DNA of 64,000 bases from Phytophthora colocasiae (lineage: Eukaryota > Oomycota > Peronosporomycetes > Peronosporales > Peronosporaceae), in assembly GCA_018806915.1 (NCBI GenBank), contig JAGKQI010000075.1, positions 682,001 through 746,000 on the forward strand, in the 5' to 3' direction. Each line of letters starts with the position of its first letter. Position 1 is the first letter of the stretch. Both the position numbers and the translations under genes were made by a program. The notes under the pieces were generated by a model that was not told the origin of the DNA, searched no databases, and worked only from the letters and a program-made list of their open reading frames with translations. Shown here in pieces: positions 32,486-40,717 of this stretch.

Positions 32486-33639
32486 AGAACCCGGCTGTAG
32501 TGGCCCATAGCACCTTGAATTCGGTAGGAGTATACGCCACGTTCACCCGCGACGCTGTTGTCCTGGTTGACGTTCTGAAACCTACCCGTGGTCGGGTTTG
32601 AAGCACCGATAGACGTAAAGGCAAACGCCTGGTTGTACGCCCGTATCTGCTTTCGAAAATTGGGGTCTCCGTAAAGCTGGAGAAGTTCGTCTGGAGCTGG
32701 GGCCAGAGGTGGTAGTCTGACTTTCCCCTCGATACAGCAGGCAGACTCGCTTTCACCAGGCCACTTCCACGCGTTACAGTGACCGCACACCGTAGTGGGA
32801 GGCAGCCGGTGGCGTTTGGTGTCTTCATCAACATCTGGACCTGTGACCATCGACGGGCGGAAATCTTCATGGTTTGCAAGTGCTTTTCGATGGCGAGTGA
32901 TACGTCGACGTTCTCGAACACGCTCGCGCTCCTCTTCGCGCTCTTCCTCCGTTTGTAACGCCCTTCTAATGGCGTGACGCTCTCGGTCCCGTTCTCGCTC
33001 TGCCGCACGCTCCTCATCCGTCTGACGGGCACGTCGGGATGCCTGAACCACAGCATTTGCTTCGCGCTCCTCCTTGCGTTCATTCTCGTCTTGCTGGGAA
33101 CGACGAATGGCCCTTGTTTCTGTGTTTCGTTGTCGTTCGATGTCTCGGTCTTCTTGGGAAAGTTGGGAGCGTATTTGCGCTTGGCGCTCACTGGCAATAT
33201 CAAGACCAATCTGACCCTGAAGGCCCCGTCGATTTAGCTGTTCAAGTCGGTTTCTTTCGCGATCTGCTACCACTTGTTCAGCACTTCGTTGAGCTCTCCG
33301 TTGCCGCTGGCGTTCGGCATTCCGTTGCCGCGTACGTTCGCGTTGGGAAGAGCTCATGTTTGCCCGCCGCAGCCTGGCTCTCTCTGCGTCACTCATCCTA
33401 AGCGCCGCAGCACTGGATGGATTCGTAGTGGGGGCCAAGGTTGTTCCTGTCGGAGGAACCACCGGTGCATCTACAGGGGCTACAATGGGGTCGCCTGAAA
33501 CCGAAACGTTGTTTACCTGCTGACTGAGTAGTTCCAATTCTCGCGAAGCCCTCGAAAAACGGTTGCGTGCCTGCTTCCTTCTGTTGATCCGTCGTCGCTT
33601 TGCAGTAGGCGATTCATTCTCTGCTGGAGTTGCGTTCAC
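32344..33639 (-). CDS. Helitron Rep-helicase, copy E, N-terminal frame (431 aa)
   Basis: N-terminal part of the transposase. It contains an AKRRR basic motif near the start, a long Arg/Glu-rich stretch, the Cys cluster (VCGHCNAWKW then ACC) and the start of the Helitron N domain. The last about 45 residues run past the frameshift near 32494 and are out of frame with the family. The first codon at 33639 is GTG, so the real start is uncertain: either a downstream ATG (MSDAERARL) or a spliced upstream start. Confidence 0.75.
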   Translation of the reverse strand: MNATPAENESPTAKRRRINRRKQARNRFSRASRELELLSQQVNNVSVSGDPIVAPVDAPVVPPTGTTLAPTTNPSSAAALRMSDAERARLRRANMSSSQRERTRQRNAERQRQRRAQRSAEQVVADRERNRLEQLNRRGLQGQIGLDIASERQAQIRSQLSQEDRDIERQRNTETRAIRRSQQDENERKEEREANAVVQASRRARQTDEERAAERERDRERHAIRRALQTEEEREEERERVRERRRITRHRKALANHEDFRPSMVTGPDVDEDTKRHRLPPTTVCGHCNAWKWPGESESACCIEGKVRLPPLAPAPDELLQLYGDPNFRKQIRAYNQAFAFTSIGASNPTTGRFQNVNQDNSVAGERGVYSYRIQGAMGHYSRVLCCHTLIVELAKGLSPSLRRYISSIRTWSAELRDVWGFSQTWTLWLC

Positions 33640-34897
33640 GCGCTCCGCTTCGTCTAAACGATGCTGCAGCTGTCCTCGACGGTCGTCTCTACACAGTAGA
33701 CTGTTAGAAGACTTCCAACAGCACGAAACATTAATTTTACGTACCTATCCCGCTTCGTGCCGACCCTGACCGGAGCCATAGCCTTCCCTCGCAAAAAAGC
33801 ACAAAGGAAGCAGCGTTAGACAACGGTCTAACACTGAATAATTGTATTTTAACTGTAAACTAATTCTTGATAGGTGAATGGGAACATGCAGCGCATGCCG
33901 TTCTGCCCCTGACACGGTAAGCAGCATGAAATGTCTCCATAACATGTGCCGGTCTCACACACGACCACTGGCCCAAGGCTGAGGTGGGTGGCCCGGCCAA
34001 GCCGGCTTTTATCGCCACATGGATCCACCCCAGGACCCCGGATTGGTATGAGGCTTCCCATGCCGCTGGCGGGCGAACATGGGCGTCTCAGGGTCGGGGC
34101 TCCGAAGAGCAATAGAGAGGCAGAACTGAGACAGGAACGGCGAAGGGTGGCCAGCTGCAACCTTTTTATCCCAAAAAATGGGAAGGTCATGGATTTGGGC
34201 GCAAAAGCTACAGTACCCAAATTTCAATTTTCACCAAAGTACCCGCAGGGATGGCTTACTTGCTTAAATGGGCAAGATTGTAGATTCAGGTGGACTGCCC
34301 GGCGTCTGTGCGCTCGAGAGGGGTCTCGGTCAGAATGGCCGTGGCGTGGCACCCACTGCAACCCTCCCTCAAGCCCCGCAGAGGACCTGTCAGAGTCCTC
34401 CGCAGGCTCCAGCCCACCCTTAATTTTGTACACACCAGCTCCCAGTTGCCCCAATGTGGTACCAGTTCTCCCACAAGGCGGAACACCCGACACCGTAAAG
34501 ATTTGATAGCTGTATTATGTTTATATGGGTACTTACCGAGTATTCCTAGGCTGGCTGCGCCGCTCGATCACTCCTGTCCTCGCTAGCCGCCGCGCCGTTC
34601 GCGTAATGTCCTCTGTCGCTGCTGACGCCGTTTGCGTTTTGGAATGAAAGAATTCTAGATTTAAATCGACCAATCAGAGGCCATTGAGAGGGTTATCATT
34701 AGTGGGCTATATTTGTAATTTCGGCATTCCTGAGAGCAGTCTAGAAGATAGGGATAGGCTACACCATGGGACAATACAGTATAGAATACGTACATGTACA
34801 AAATGGAGAGACAGGTAGCTACGCAGGTTTATGCGCTACGACGTTGAACACACACACAACGGACACACAGACGCCGCACTAGCCTACTGTGTTGAGA

Positions 34898-35775
34898 CTA
34901 GCCGAGTGCCGCCCGCTTTTGCGGGCGGTTTGTATGTGTTTGGTTGAAACCCGTGGGGCTCACTGTTCCAGTTCGCCCCACTACTCACCATCGGCGCCAC
35001 ACCTTCGGCGCGCGCCGGTTGGCCGAGGTGCTACCTTCGCTTCGCTCGGTAGGATGTATTTTAGCCGAGTGCCGCCCGCTTTTGCGGGCGGTTCGTATGT
35101 GTTTGGGTGAAGCCCGTGGTGCTCACTGTTCCAGTTCGCCCCACTACTCACCATCGGCGCCACACCTTCGGCGCGCGCCAGTTGGCCGAGGTGCTACCTT
35201 CGCTTCGCTCGGTAGGATGTATTTTAGCCAATCACCAGTGGGGGCTGCGAGCTCGCAGCTACTATTTCGTACTTATCGAAGCAATTTTAGCCGAGTGGCG
35301 CCCGCTTTTGCGGGCGTTTTGTATGTGTTTGGTTGAAACCCGTGGTGCTCACTGTTCCAGTTCGCTCCACTACTCACCACCGGCGCCACACCTTCGGCGC
35401 GCGCCAGTTGGCCGAGGTGCTACCTTCGCTTCGCTCGGTAGGATGTATTTTAGCCAATCACCGGTCTGTAAAGCGGGGCAGCTCAGCATTTTAATCGTAC
35501 TTTGCTTAATTTTGTCCAATCAAATATTTTGTGGCCGGGTGTGCGGACCAATCAGAGGCCATTGAGAGGGTTATCATTAGTGGGCTATATTTGTAATTTT
35601 GTCATTCCTGAGAGCAGTCTAGAACATAGGGATAGGCTACACCATGGGAAAATACAGTATAGAATACGTACATGTACAAAATGGAGAGACAGGTAGCTAC
35701 GCAGGTTTATGCGCTAAGACGTTGAACACACACACAACGGACACACAGACGCCGCACTAGCCTAGAGAGTAGAGA
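34898..35775 (-). mobile_element. Non-autonomous Helitron N5, right end of the array
   Basis: An 878-bp non-coding element with CTAG at 34898-34901 and three 3' hairpin modules (34898, 35061, 35287; the last has CCGAGTGGCG instead of CCGAGTGCCG). Its 5' end on the minus strand reads TCTCTACTCTCTAGG and stops at 35775, followed on the plus strand by T at 35776. TCTCTACT resembles 5' ends of many plant Helitrons. This is the outer boundary of the tandem array. Confidence 0.78.
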
Positions 35776-36748
35776 TGGACGGCTTTCAAACGGTGTTGCT
35801 AGTTGTAGCACAATTACCAAATTACCATGCAAACTAGGCTCTAGCGCAAGTAAAAGCCCGACGAATGAGGTGTACCATCGTGCGTTGGAGCGATCGTTGC
35901 CGACTCTGTCTTTGCCGCTGACCAGGACAGGTTCTTTGGTGACGCTGAATTCCATAACTGTCTGCTTCACTCATGAGTCAGGGACTTTGACGTCCAAGCC
36001 GGATCAAAAGGAGTACCTGGCCAGCAAAAGCGATCCCCACCTCTGCATCGGGCAGTCCTTTAACAAGCAGAAGACTCTATTACCTGGTGTGTGCTCAACA
36101 TCCATCGTCTTGGCTGAAAGGATTGACTTATGTAGATGCCATGTTCAGCCCTCTACAGTACAGTCTTCTGCCTCAATAAAGAAGCCTGAAAAACCGATAA
36201 CCTTCCGAGCTGCATATCACCAATTTATGAACTGACAAAATTTTAAATCGAACTGTCTTGTCTATTACTTATAACCTTGCCATTTGCATGCAGACTCCAA
36301 CTTCTTTATTGAGGCAGAAACCTGTACTACTATTCAACGATTCACCGTTGAATAAAAAATCCTGAAGCTGCAAGTTACAGCAAACGCTTCGCTGGGTACG
36401 ACAGCCTCAAGTCCTAGCTCTTTACGCGAAAGGTGAGTTCAAGTCCTGCTCACCAAGATGCTTGACACCTTTTACGGGTCCACCCAAGCTGCTGCTGGCA
36501 GAGCACAGCGCATGAGCGACTCCGAAGGCCAGCAAAAAGGTATCCCATTCCCTGGAATGTGCCTGGTGGAATTGAAATGAATTGCCTCTTCATGGCGAGA
36601 TACGGCAGGCTGGTGACGGACTCATAGCGGCGAACATTGGTGGAAGGGAACGCAAGAGAGGAAGGAAAAGCTATGCATTCGAATGACTAAGTGAGCCTAC
36701 ATCTAGATCAAAGCAACAGCTCAATTCGTTGTTCAGTCCCGTACCAAA
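35776..36748. other. Intergenic stretch right of the Helitron array
   Basis: No convincing gene. Short open frames here lack ATG starts or recognisable motifs. The only structure seen is the inverted-repeat element at 36157-36328. Confidence 0.5.
36157..36328. mobile_element. MITE-like inverted-repeat element (172 bp)
   Basis: Arms 36157-36184 and 36301-36328 are inverted repeats with only two mismatches. The inner 19 bp (36166-36184 against 36301-36319) are perfect, reading TTCTGCCTCAATAAAGAAG on the left. No clear target-site duplication was found, so the superfamily is not assigned. It could also be a simple hairpin. Confidence 0.45.
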
Positions 36749-37996
36749 CTACTTTTTGGGCGGCGTGGCTCCGAGCGTTCCCCAGGTACGTCCAGCCATA
36801 AAGTCCTTGGCCTTGATCATCCACGTAACCCAGTCTCCGACTACAACGCCGCCCATAATGGGCAGCTGAGAGACCCCTCCAGTGCCCACAGGGAGTATCA
36901 CTGCCTCTGTCGAAACCTTGGGGTATGGCTTGTTAAAGTCATCTTGTTTCTTCTGCACAACGGCCGCAAGCTGCGCCGCGAGGAATTTGCCCTGGTCGGC
37001 GGCCCAAAAAGCCATTTTGGGCGTCTCATGATTGCTGCTGTCACCAAGAGCGAAGATGTTCGTGTATTTCTCGTTGTCCAGCTGAAGCAGCTCGTTCACC
37101 TTGATCGAGCCTTGTTCCGTGATAAGTGACGGGTCCATGTCGCCCACGAGCTCAGACACGGGGTGGAAACCACCACACAGCAACTGGATGTCAGACTCAA
37201 TCTCCGTGCCCTTGTCAGTACGAAGTGTACGCTTCTCGAAGGAGTTACCCGGCAGCCGTTCTGGGAGACGCTCACCAAGGATGACATTAACATTCATAGC
37301 GTTCAACGCAGCGTGCAACTTCGAGTAGAAATTCTCCGACAACTTGTTTCGTGAAATGAGTTGGCTGTGGGCCTCGAGAATCGTCACCGTCTTGTCCGGA
37401 TACTTAGCCTTAATCTGACCGGCCATTTCGCAGCCGGCAGCTCCGCCGCCAACGATCAGGATCTTGCCCGCCTTCTCGATCTCAAAGCGAACTTCTTGAA
37501 GTTTGGCCTCGGTAGTTGCACGTCGGTAGTCATTCGGGTCCTGCTTGATCGGAACCGTATACGTGCTACCCGTAGCCAACACTAGGTAGTCAAAGTTGAG
37601 TTTTTCGGTTTTCGTACTCTTCTTGTCATCAGAACTGATCGTCTGGAACGAGATCTCCTTCTTGTCAGCCGAAATCCCGGTGGCCACCGCGTGCTCGATA
37701 CGGACGAATCCCGAGGAGGTCTTCGGGATGGCGTTGTCATACGGGACGAACATGTTCTTGGTGTAGTCGGGGTCAACACAAGCGCGCGCTGCTCCCAGCG
37801 TATGGTAGAAGTGGCCACTCTTTTCGAGCACCACCACCTCGATGTTATCCTTCTCGGTCAGCGTTTTGGCCAGGTTTTGGGCACAGGACAGTCCTGCCTG
37901 ACCACCACCGACGATCACAATGCGCATCATATTGGTCTTGATGAGGTGACTGAAAGCTCGGCTGCGGGTCGAAGTTGTTGAAAGAAGGTGGTGCAT
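36749..37996 (-). CDS. AIF/FSP1-like FAD-NAD(P)H oxidoreductase 1
   Basis: Pyridine nucleotide-disulfide oxidoreductase family, closest by motif to AIF/AMID/FSP1 proteins, which pass electrons from NAD(P)H to quinones. From the chosen ATG (37996) the protein is about 415 residues. After a Ser/Thr/Arg-rich N-terminus of about 22 residues (MHHLLSTTSTRSRAF) without acidic residues comes the FAD Rossmann motif (IVIVGGGQAG), a mid-protein NAD-binding Rossmann (ILIVGGGAAG), the ATGS motif and the C-terminal FAD motif ALGDSS. The initiator at 38015 places transcription start 19 nt before this ATG, favouring it over the two ATGs at 37930 and 37927. The N-terminus may be a mitochondrial presequence (inference). 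It is the most diverged of the four cluster members in start region. Confidence 0.85.
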   Translation of the reverse strand: MHHLLSTTSTRSRAFSHLIKTNMMRIVIVGGGQAGLSCAQNLAKTLTEKDNIEVVVLEKSGHFYHTLGAARACVDPDYTKNMFVPYDNAIPKTSSGFVRIEHAVATGISADKKEISFQTISSDDKKSTKTEKLNFDYLVLATGSTYTVPIKQDPNDYRRATTEAKLQEVRFEIEKAGKILIVGGGAAGCEMAGQIKAKYPDKTVTILEAHSQLISRNKLSENFYSKLHAALNAMNVNVILGERLPERLPGNSFEKRTLRTDKGTEIESDIQLLCGGFHPVSELVGDMDPSLITEQGSIKVNELLQLDNEKYTNIFALGDSSNHETPKMAFWAADQGKFLAAQLAAVVQKKQDDFNKPYPKVSTEAVILPVGTGGVSQLPIMGGVVVGDWVTWMIKAKDFMAGRTWGTLGATPPKK

Positions 37997-38000
37997 CCGT

Positions 38001-38018
38001 GGGAAATTGGACAATGAG
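38001..38018 (-). promoter_or_regulatory. Initiator plus flanking promoter motif, oxidoreductase 1
   Basis: On the minus strand CTCATTGTCCAATTTCCC joins an initiator-like TCATTGT with CAATTTCC, resembling the Inr + FPR core promoter described for oomycetes. Likely +1 is 38015. Confidence 0.55.
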
Positions 38019-38183
38019 CTGTAGTCTTTAGCCAGCTATTTGAAAGGAAATCTCCTATTCATAGAAAGCAGTTCCATTGACGGCGAAATCATGGCGCTCC
38101 TGAGTAGTTTACGCGCAGTACCGGTACTGTAGTTATTGCGGTCAGGACTGATTAAGCATAATCGCCTGTGGATGACTCCGTTA

Positions 38184-38573
38184 GAGCATCTCCACCGGTT
38201 AGGTCAATTGTTATTTGTCAAATTTGTTATTTGACACTGAGCTCTCACACCAGTCGGCATTTATATACCAGCTATAGACAATCCACGATTGACAATTCTG
38301 AAAATGCTTCCTGGCATGTGCATTAACTTGGTCCCGTTTGTGGACAGCCAACCAAGACCGTAGCAACAATCGAATGATGGCGTTGTCGTAAAACTCAATA
38401 TTATCAGAGGTGGTGTCCAATCAAGCCAATACCGCCCCCTGTCGCCCACGTAGTCCTCGGTCAAATTTGGCTAGAACTTAATCTGGACTACGTCAAATCG
38501 GCAATTTGACCTCAACCGGTGGAGAGAAAATCTTGTCAAATATGCGATTTGACCCCCACCGGTGGAGATGCTC
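38184..38573. mobile_element. MITE, PIF/Harbinger-like (390 bp, TTA duplication)
   Basis: Terminal inverted repeats GAGCATCTCCACCGGT (38184-38199) and its complement (38558-38573) are flanked by TTA on both sides (38181-38183 and 38574-38576). A 3-bp TTA duplication is typical of PIF/Harbinger. Inside are further copies of CCGGTGGAGA and TCAAAT/ATTTGAC subrepeats and no coding frame. It lies between two oxidoreductase paralogues. Confidence 0.75.
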
Positions 38574-38793
38574 TTACAGTTGACGTAGGAAAAGGAAACT
38601 GGATAGGTGGACAACTCTTTGGACTAACTTGCAATGATCTCAAGCTAATTCAATAGCTGTAGATAGACTGTTCTACCTTGACTGATGGTCAACCCAAATT
38701 TGGTACGAAAAGAAGTAAAACTCACACCAGTCTCACTTTATGTAAGAAGCCTTATCATACCTTTGATATGGTCTTTACTCAGCTAAAGACTCT

Positions 38794-39975
38794 TTAGTTT
38801 GGAACTGAAGCGCCGACGCTAGCCCAGATTCTACCAGCCAAGTAATCCCTCGACTTGATCAGCCACGTGAACCAGTCTCCGACAACAACCCCTCCCCAAA
38901 GTGGCAACTGGGAAACACCACCGGACGGACCCAGCGGTAAAACCATCATAGCCACCGTTGGGGTCTCGAATGGTTTCGTAACAACGGTCTGCTTTTTGTG
39001 GACTACAGCAGCCAGCTCGCCAGCCAAAAACTTCCCCTGCTCGCCAGCAATGAAGGCCATCTTCGGAGCGGGGTGGTTGCACATATCCCCCAGTGCAAAA
39101 ATATGAGCGTACTTCTTCCCTTCCAGCTGAAACTTGTCGTTCACACTCACGAATCCACGTTCCGTCACCAGAGACGCATCCATTTCCTGCACCAACGTAA
39201 CTACTGGACGAAATCCGCCGCACAAAAGCTGGATATCCGACTCGATCTCTCTCCCTTTGTCCGTTCGAAGAACGCGCTTCTCAAAGCCATTGCCACTCAG
39301 ACGCTCCGTCAGACGCTCGCCCAGGATCACCTTCACGTCCAGCTTCTCAAGTGACGCGTTCAGGTACGAGTAGAACTTGTCGCGGAGGTTGTTGTCAGAG
39401 ATGAGCTGCGTATTCGCGTCAACGATCGTCACCGACTTGCTCGGATACTTGGACTTGATCTCCGCTGCCACCTCGCAGCCTACAGCGCCTCCTCCAATAA
39501 CCACGATCTTTTCCGCCTTCTCGATGTGACTGCGCACCTCTTCCAGTTTTCGCTCCGTCGCCGAGCGAGCGTAGTCGTGGCTGGCAGGTTTGATCGGGAC
39601 GGAGTAGGAGCTACCAGTGGCTAGCACGAGGTAGTCGAACGTCAGCGTTTCCACCGTCGCATTCTCCTTGTCATCGCTACCGATCGAGTGGTAGGACACT
39701 TCGTTCGGGTCGACCGAGATGCGAGTTGCTACTCCGCGTACAATACGCACGAACTTTTTCGCGTGCTTGGGGATAGCGTTATCGTACGGGATGAACATTT
39801 TCTTGGTGTAGTCAGCATCCACGTAGGCTCGCGGGGCACCGACAACGTGGTAGAAGAAGGAGTTTTTCTCGAGAACGACGACCTCAGTGTTATCTGCTTC
39901 AGTCAAATTCTTCGCTAACGCCTGCGCCGTGTTAATGCCAGCCGCGCCTCCTCCGATGATGACAATGCGAGTCAT
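38794..39975 (-). CDS. AIF/FSP1-like FAD-NAD(P)H oxidoreductase 2
   Basis: 393 residues starting directly at the FAD-binding strand (MTRIVIIGGGAAG), with no presequence. NAD-binding motif IVVIGGGAVG mid-protein, ATGSSY before it, LLCGGF and ALGDMC near the C-terminus. Same strand as oxidoreductase 1 and a clear paralogue of the other three, but substantially diverged. Single exon. Likely cytosolic or membrane-associated NAD(P)H:quinone-type reductase; the substrate cannot be read from the sequence. Confidence 0.87.
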   Translation of the reverse strand: MTRIVIIGGGAAGINTAQALAKNLTEADNTEVVVLEKNSFFYHVVGAPRAYVDADYTKKMFIPYDNAIPKHAKKFVRIVRGVATRISVDPNEVSYHSIGSDDKENATVETLTFDYLVLATGSSYSVPIKPASHDYARSATERKLEEVRSHIEKAEKIVVIGGGAVGCEVAAEIKSKYPSKSVTIVDANTQLISDNNLRDKFYSYLNASLEKLDVKVILGERLTERLSGNGFEKRVLRTDKGREIESDIQLLCGGFRPVVTLVQEMDASLVTERGFVSVNDKFQLEGKKYAHIFALGDMCNHPAPKMAFIAGEQGKFLAGELAAVVHKKQTVVTKPFETPTVAMMVLPLGPSGGVSQLPLWGGVVVGDWFTWLIKSRDYLAGRIWASVGASVPN

Positions 39976-40717
39976 GGTAGGTTCTCTTGTGGGGTAGTTG
40001 TTGCTGCGTGTGCTGCAAATGTGTTTGTGATGAGGTTACATGGACACCGTATCAAAGACGAGCGGATGTAATCTCGCCTGACCAGAATTGTGTTTACCAA
40101 ACGAGAAACAATCATTCCTGGTGGGTATTCTAGGGATGTGCTAGCATTTGAACGCTGCCCCGCGTTATTGTATGACTTCCACACCACGCTATCGGCACGT
40201 CACTGATGATCAATTTGCCTAATTTGTCACGCCTCTAGAAGAAGAAGTTAATGAACTACATGAGCAAGCAATTAGTGGGCGTGCCAGCTATGGTAATTGA
40301 GGCACTTCATAGTGTTGACACCATGAACTTGTTGTACAATGTAATAAGGCCAAGCCTGACTTTGCAGACAATATCCAGCCGTGTGATGAGCTGTTTCCGT
40401 AGATGGCGTGACCAACGGCTTAGATTATGAATCTAAGATTAGGTATGTGCTTGCAATTTGGTGTCTTAGTGGCCAAGTTAGTAGCCAACGCGAGCTATCC
40501 AAGTGCAACTTGCACGGTGCAACGTAGATGAATCCATGTATGACGCCGTAATACATGAACACCACTTGTAGGGATATGTTACCAGGTCTACAAGTTGTGG
40601 AAATACAGTGCAGTAGTGCAGGATGATTTAGGAACACACAGTGAGGAATAACAATGGAACACCTCCAATCTCAACGATATTTGAATAGAATTACAAAGCT
40701 GTCGATACCAATATCCC
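39976..40717. other. Intergenic region, no gene seen
   Basis: Upstream region of oxidoreductase 2 and downstream region of oxidoreductase 3. Only a weak initiator-like CTCATCAC (minus strand, about 40031) was noticed. Confidence 0.5.

Larger units (their letters stand above)
28213..34897 (-). mobile_element. Helitron family 2, copy E (best-preserved, about 6.7 kb)
   Basis: Bounded by CTAG 28213-28216 and a 5' end TCTCAACACAGTAGG ending at 34897. It contains an initiator at about 34645 (+1), a GTAAGT 5' splice site at 34536, a leader, and a coding region interrupted at only two places. It lacks the 138-bp N-terminal repeats of C and D. Confidence 0.9.

Noticed and set aside
35870..36235. 121-codon plus-strand frame next to the array
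   Set aside because: Starts with GTG, has no known domain, and overlaps the inverted-repeat element.
36400..36470. tRNA-like 3' half (GTTCAAGTCC loop near 36430-36460)
   Set aside because: No 5-bp T stem with 7-nt loop, acceptor stem or anticodon arm could be paired.
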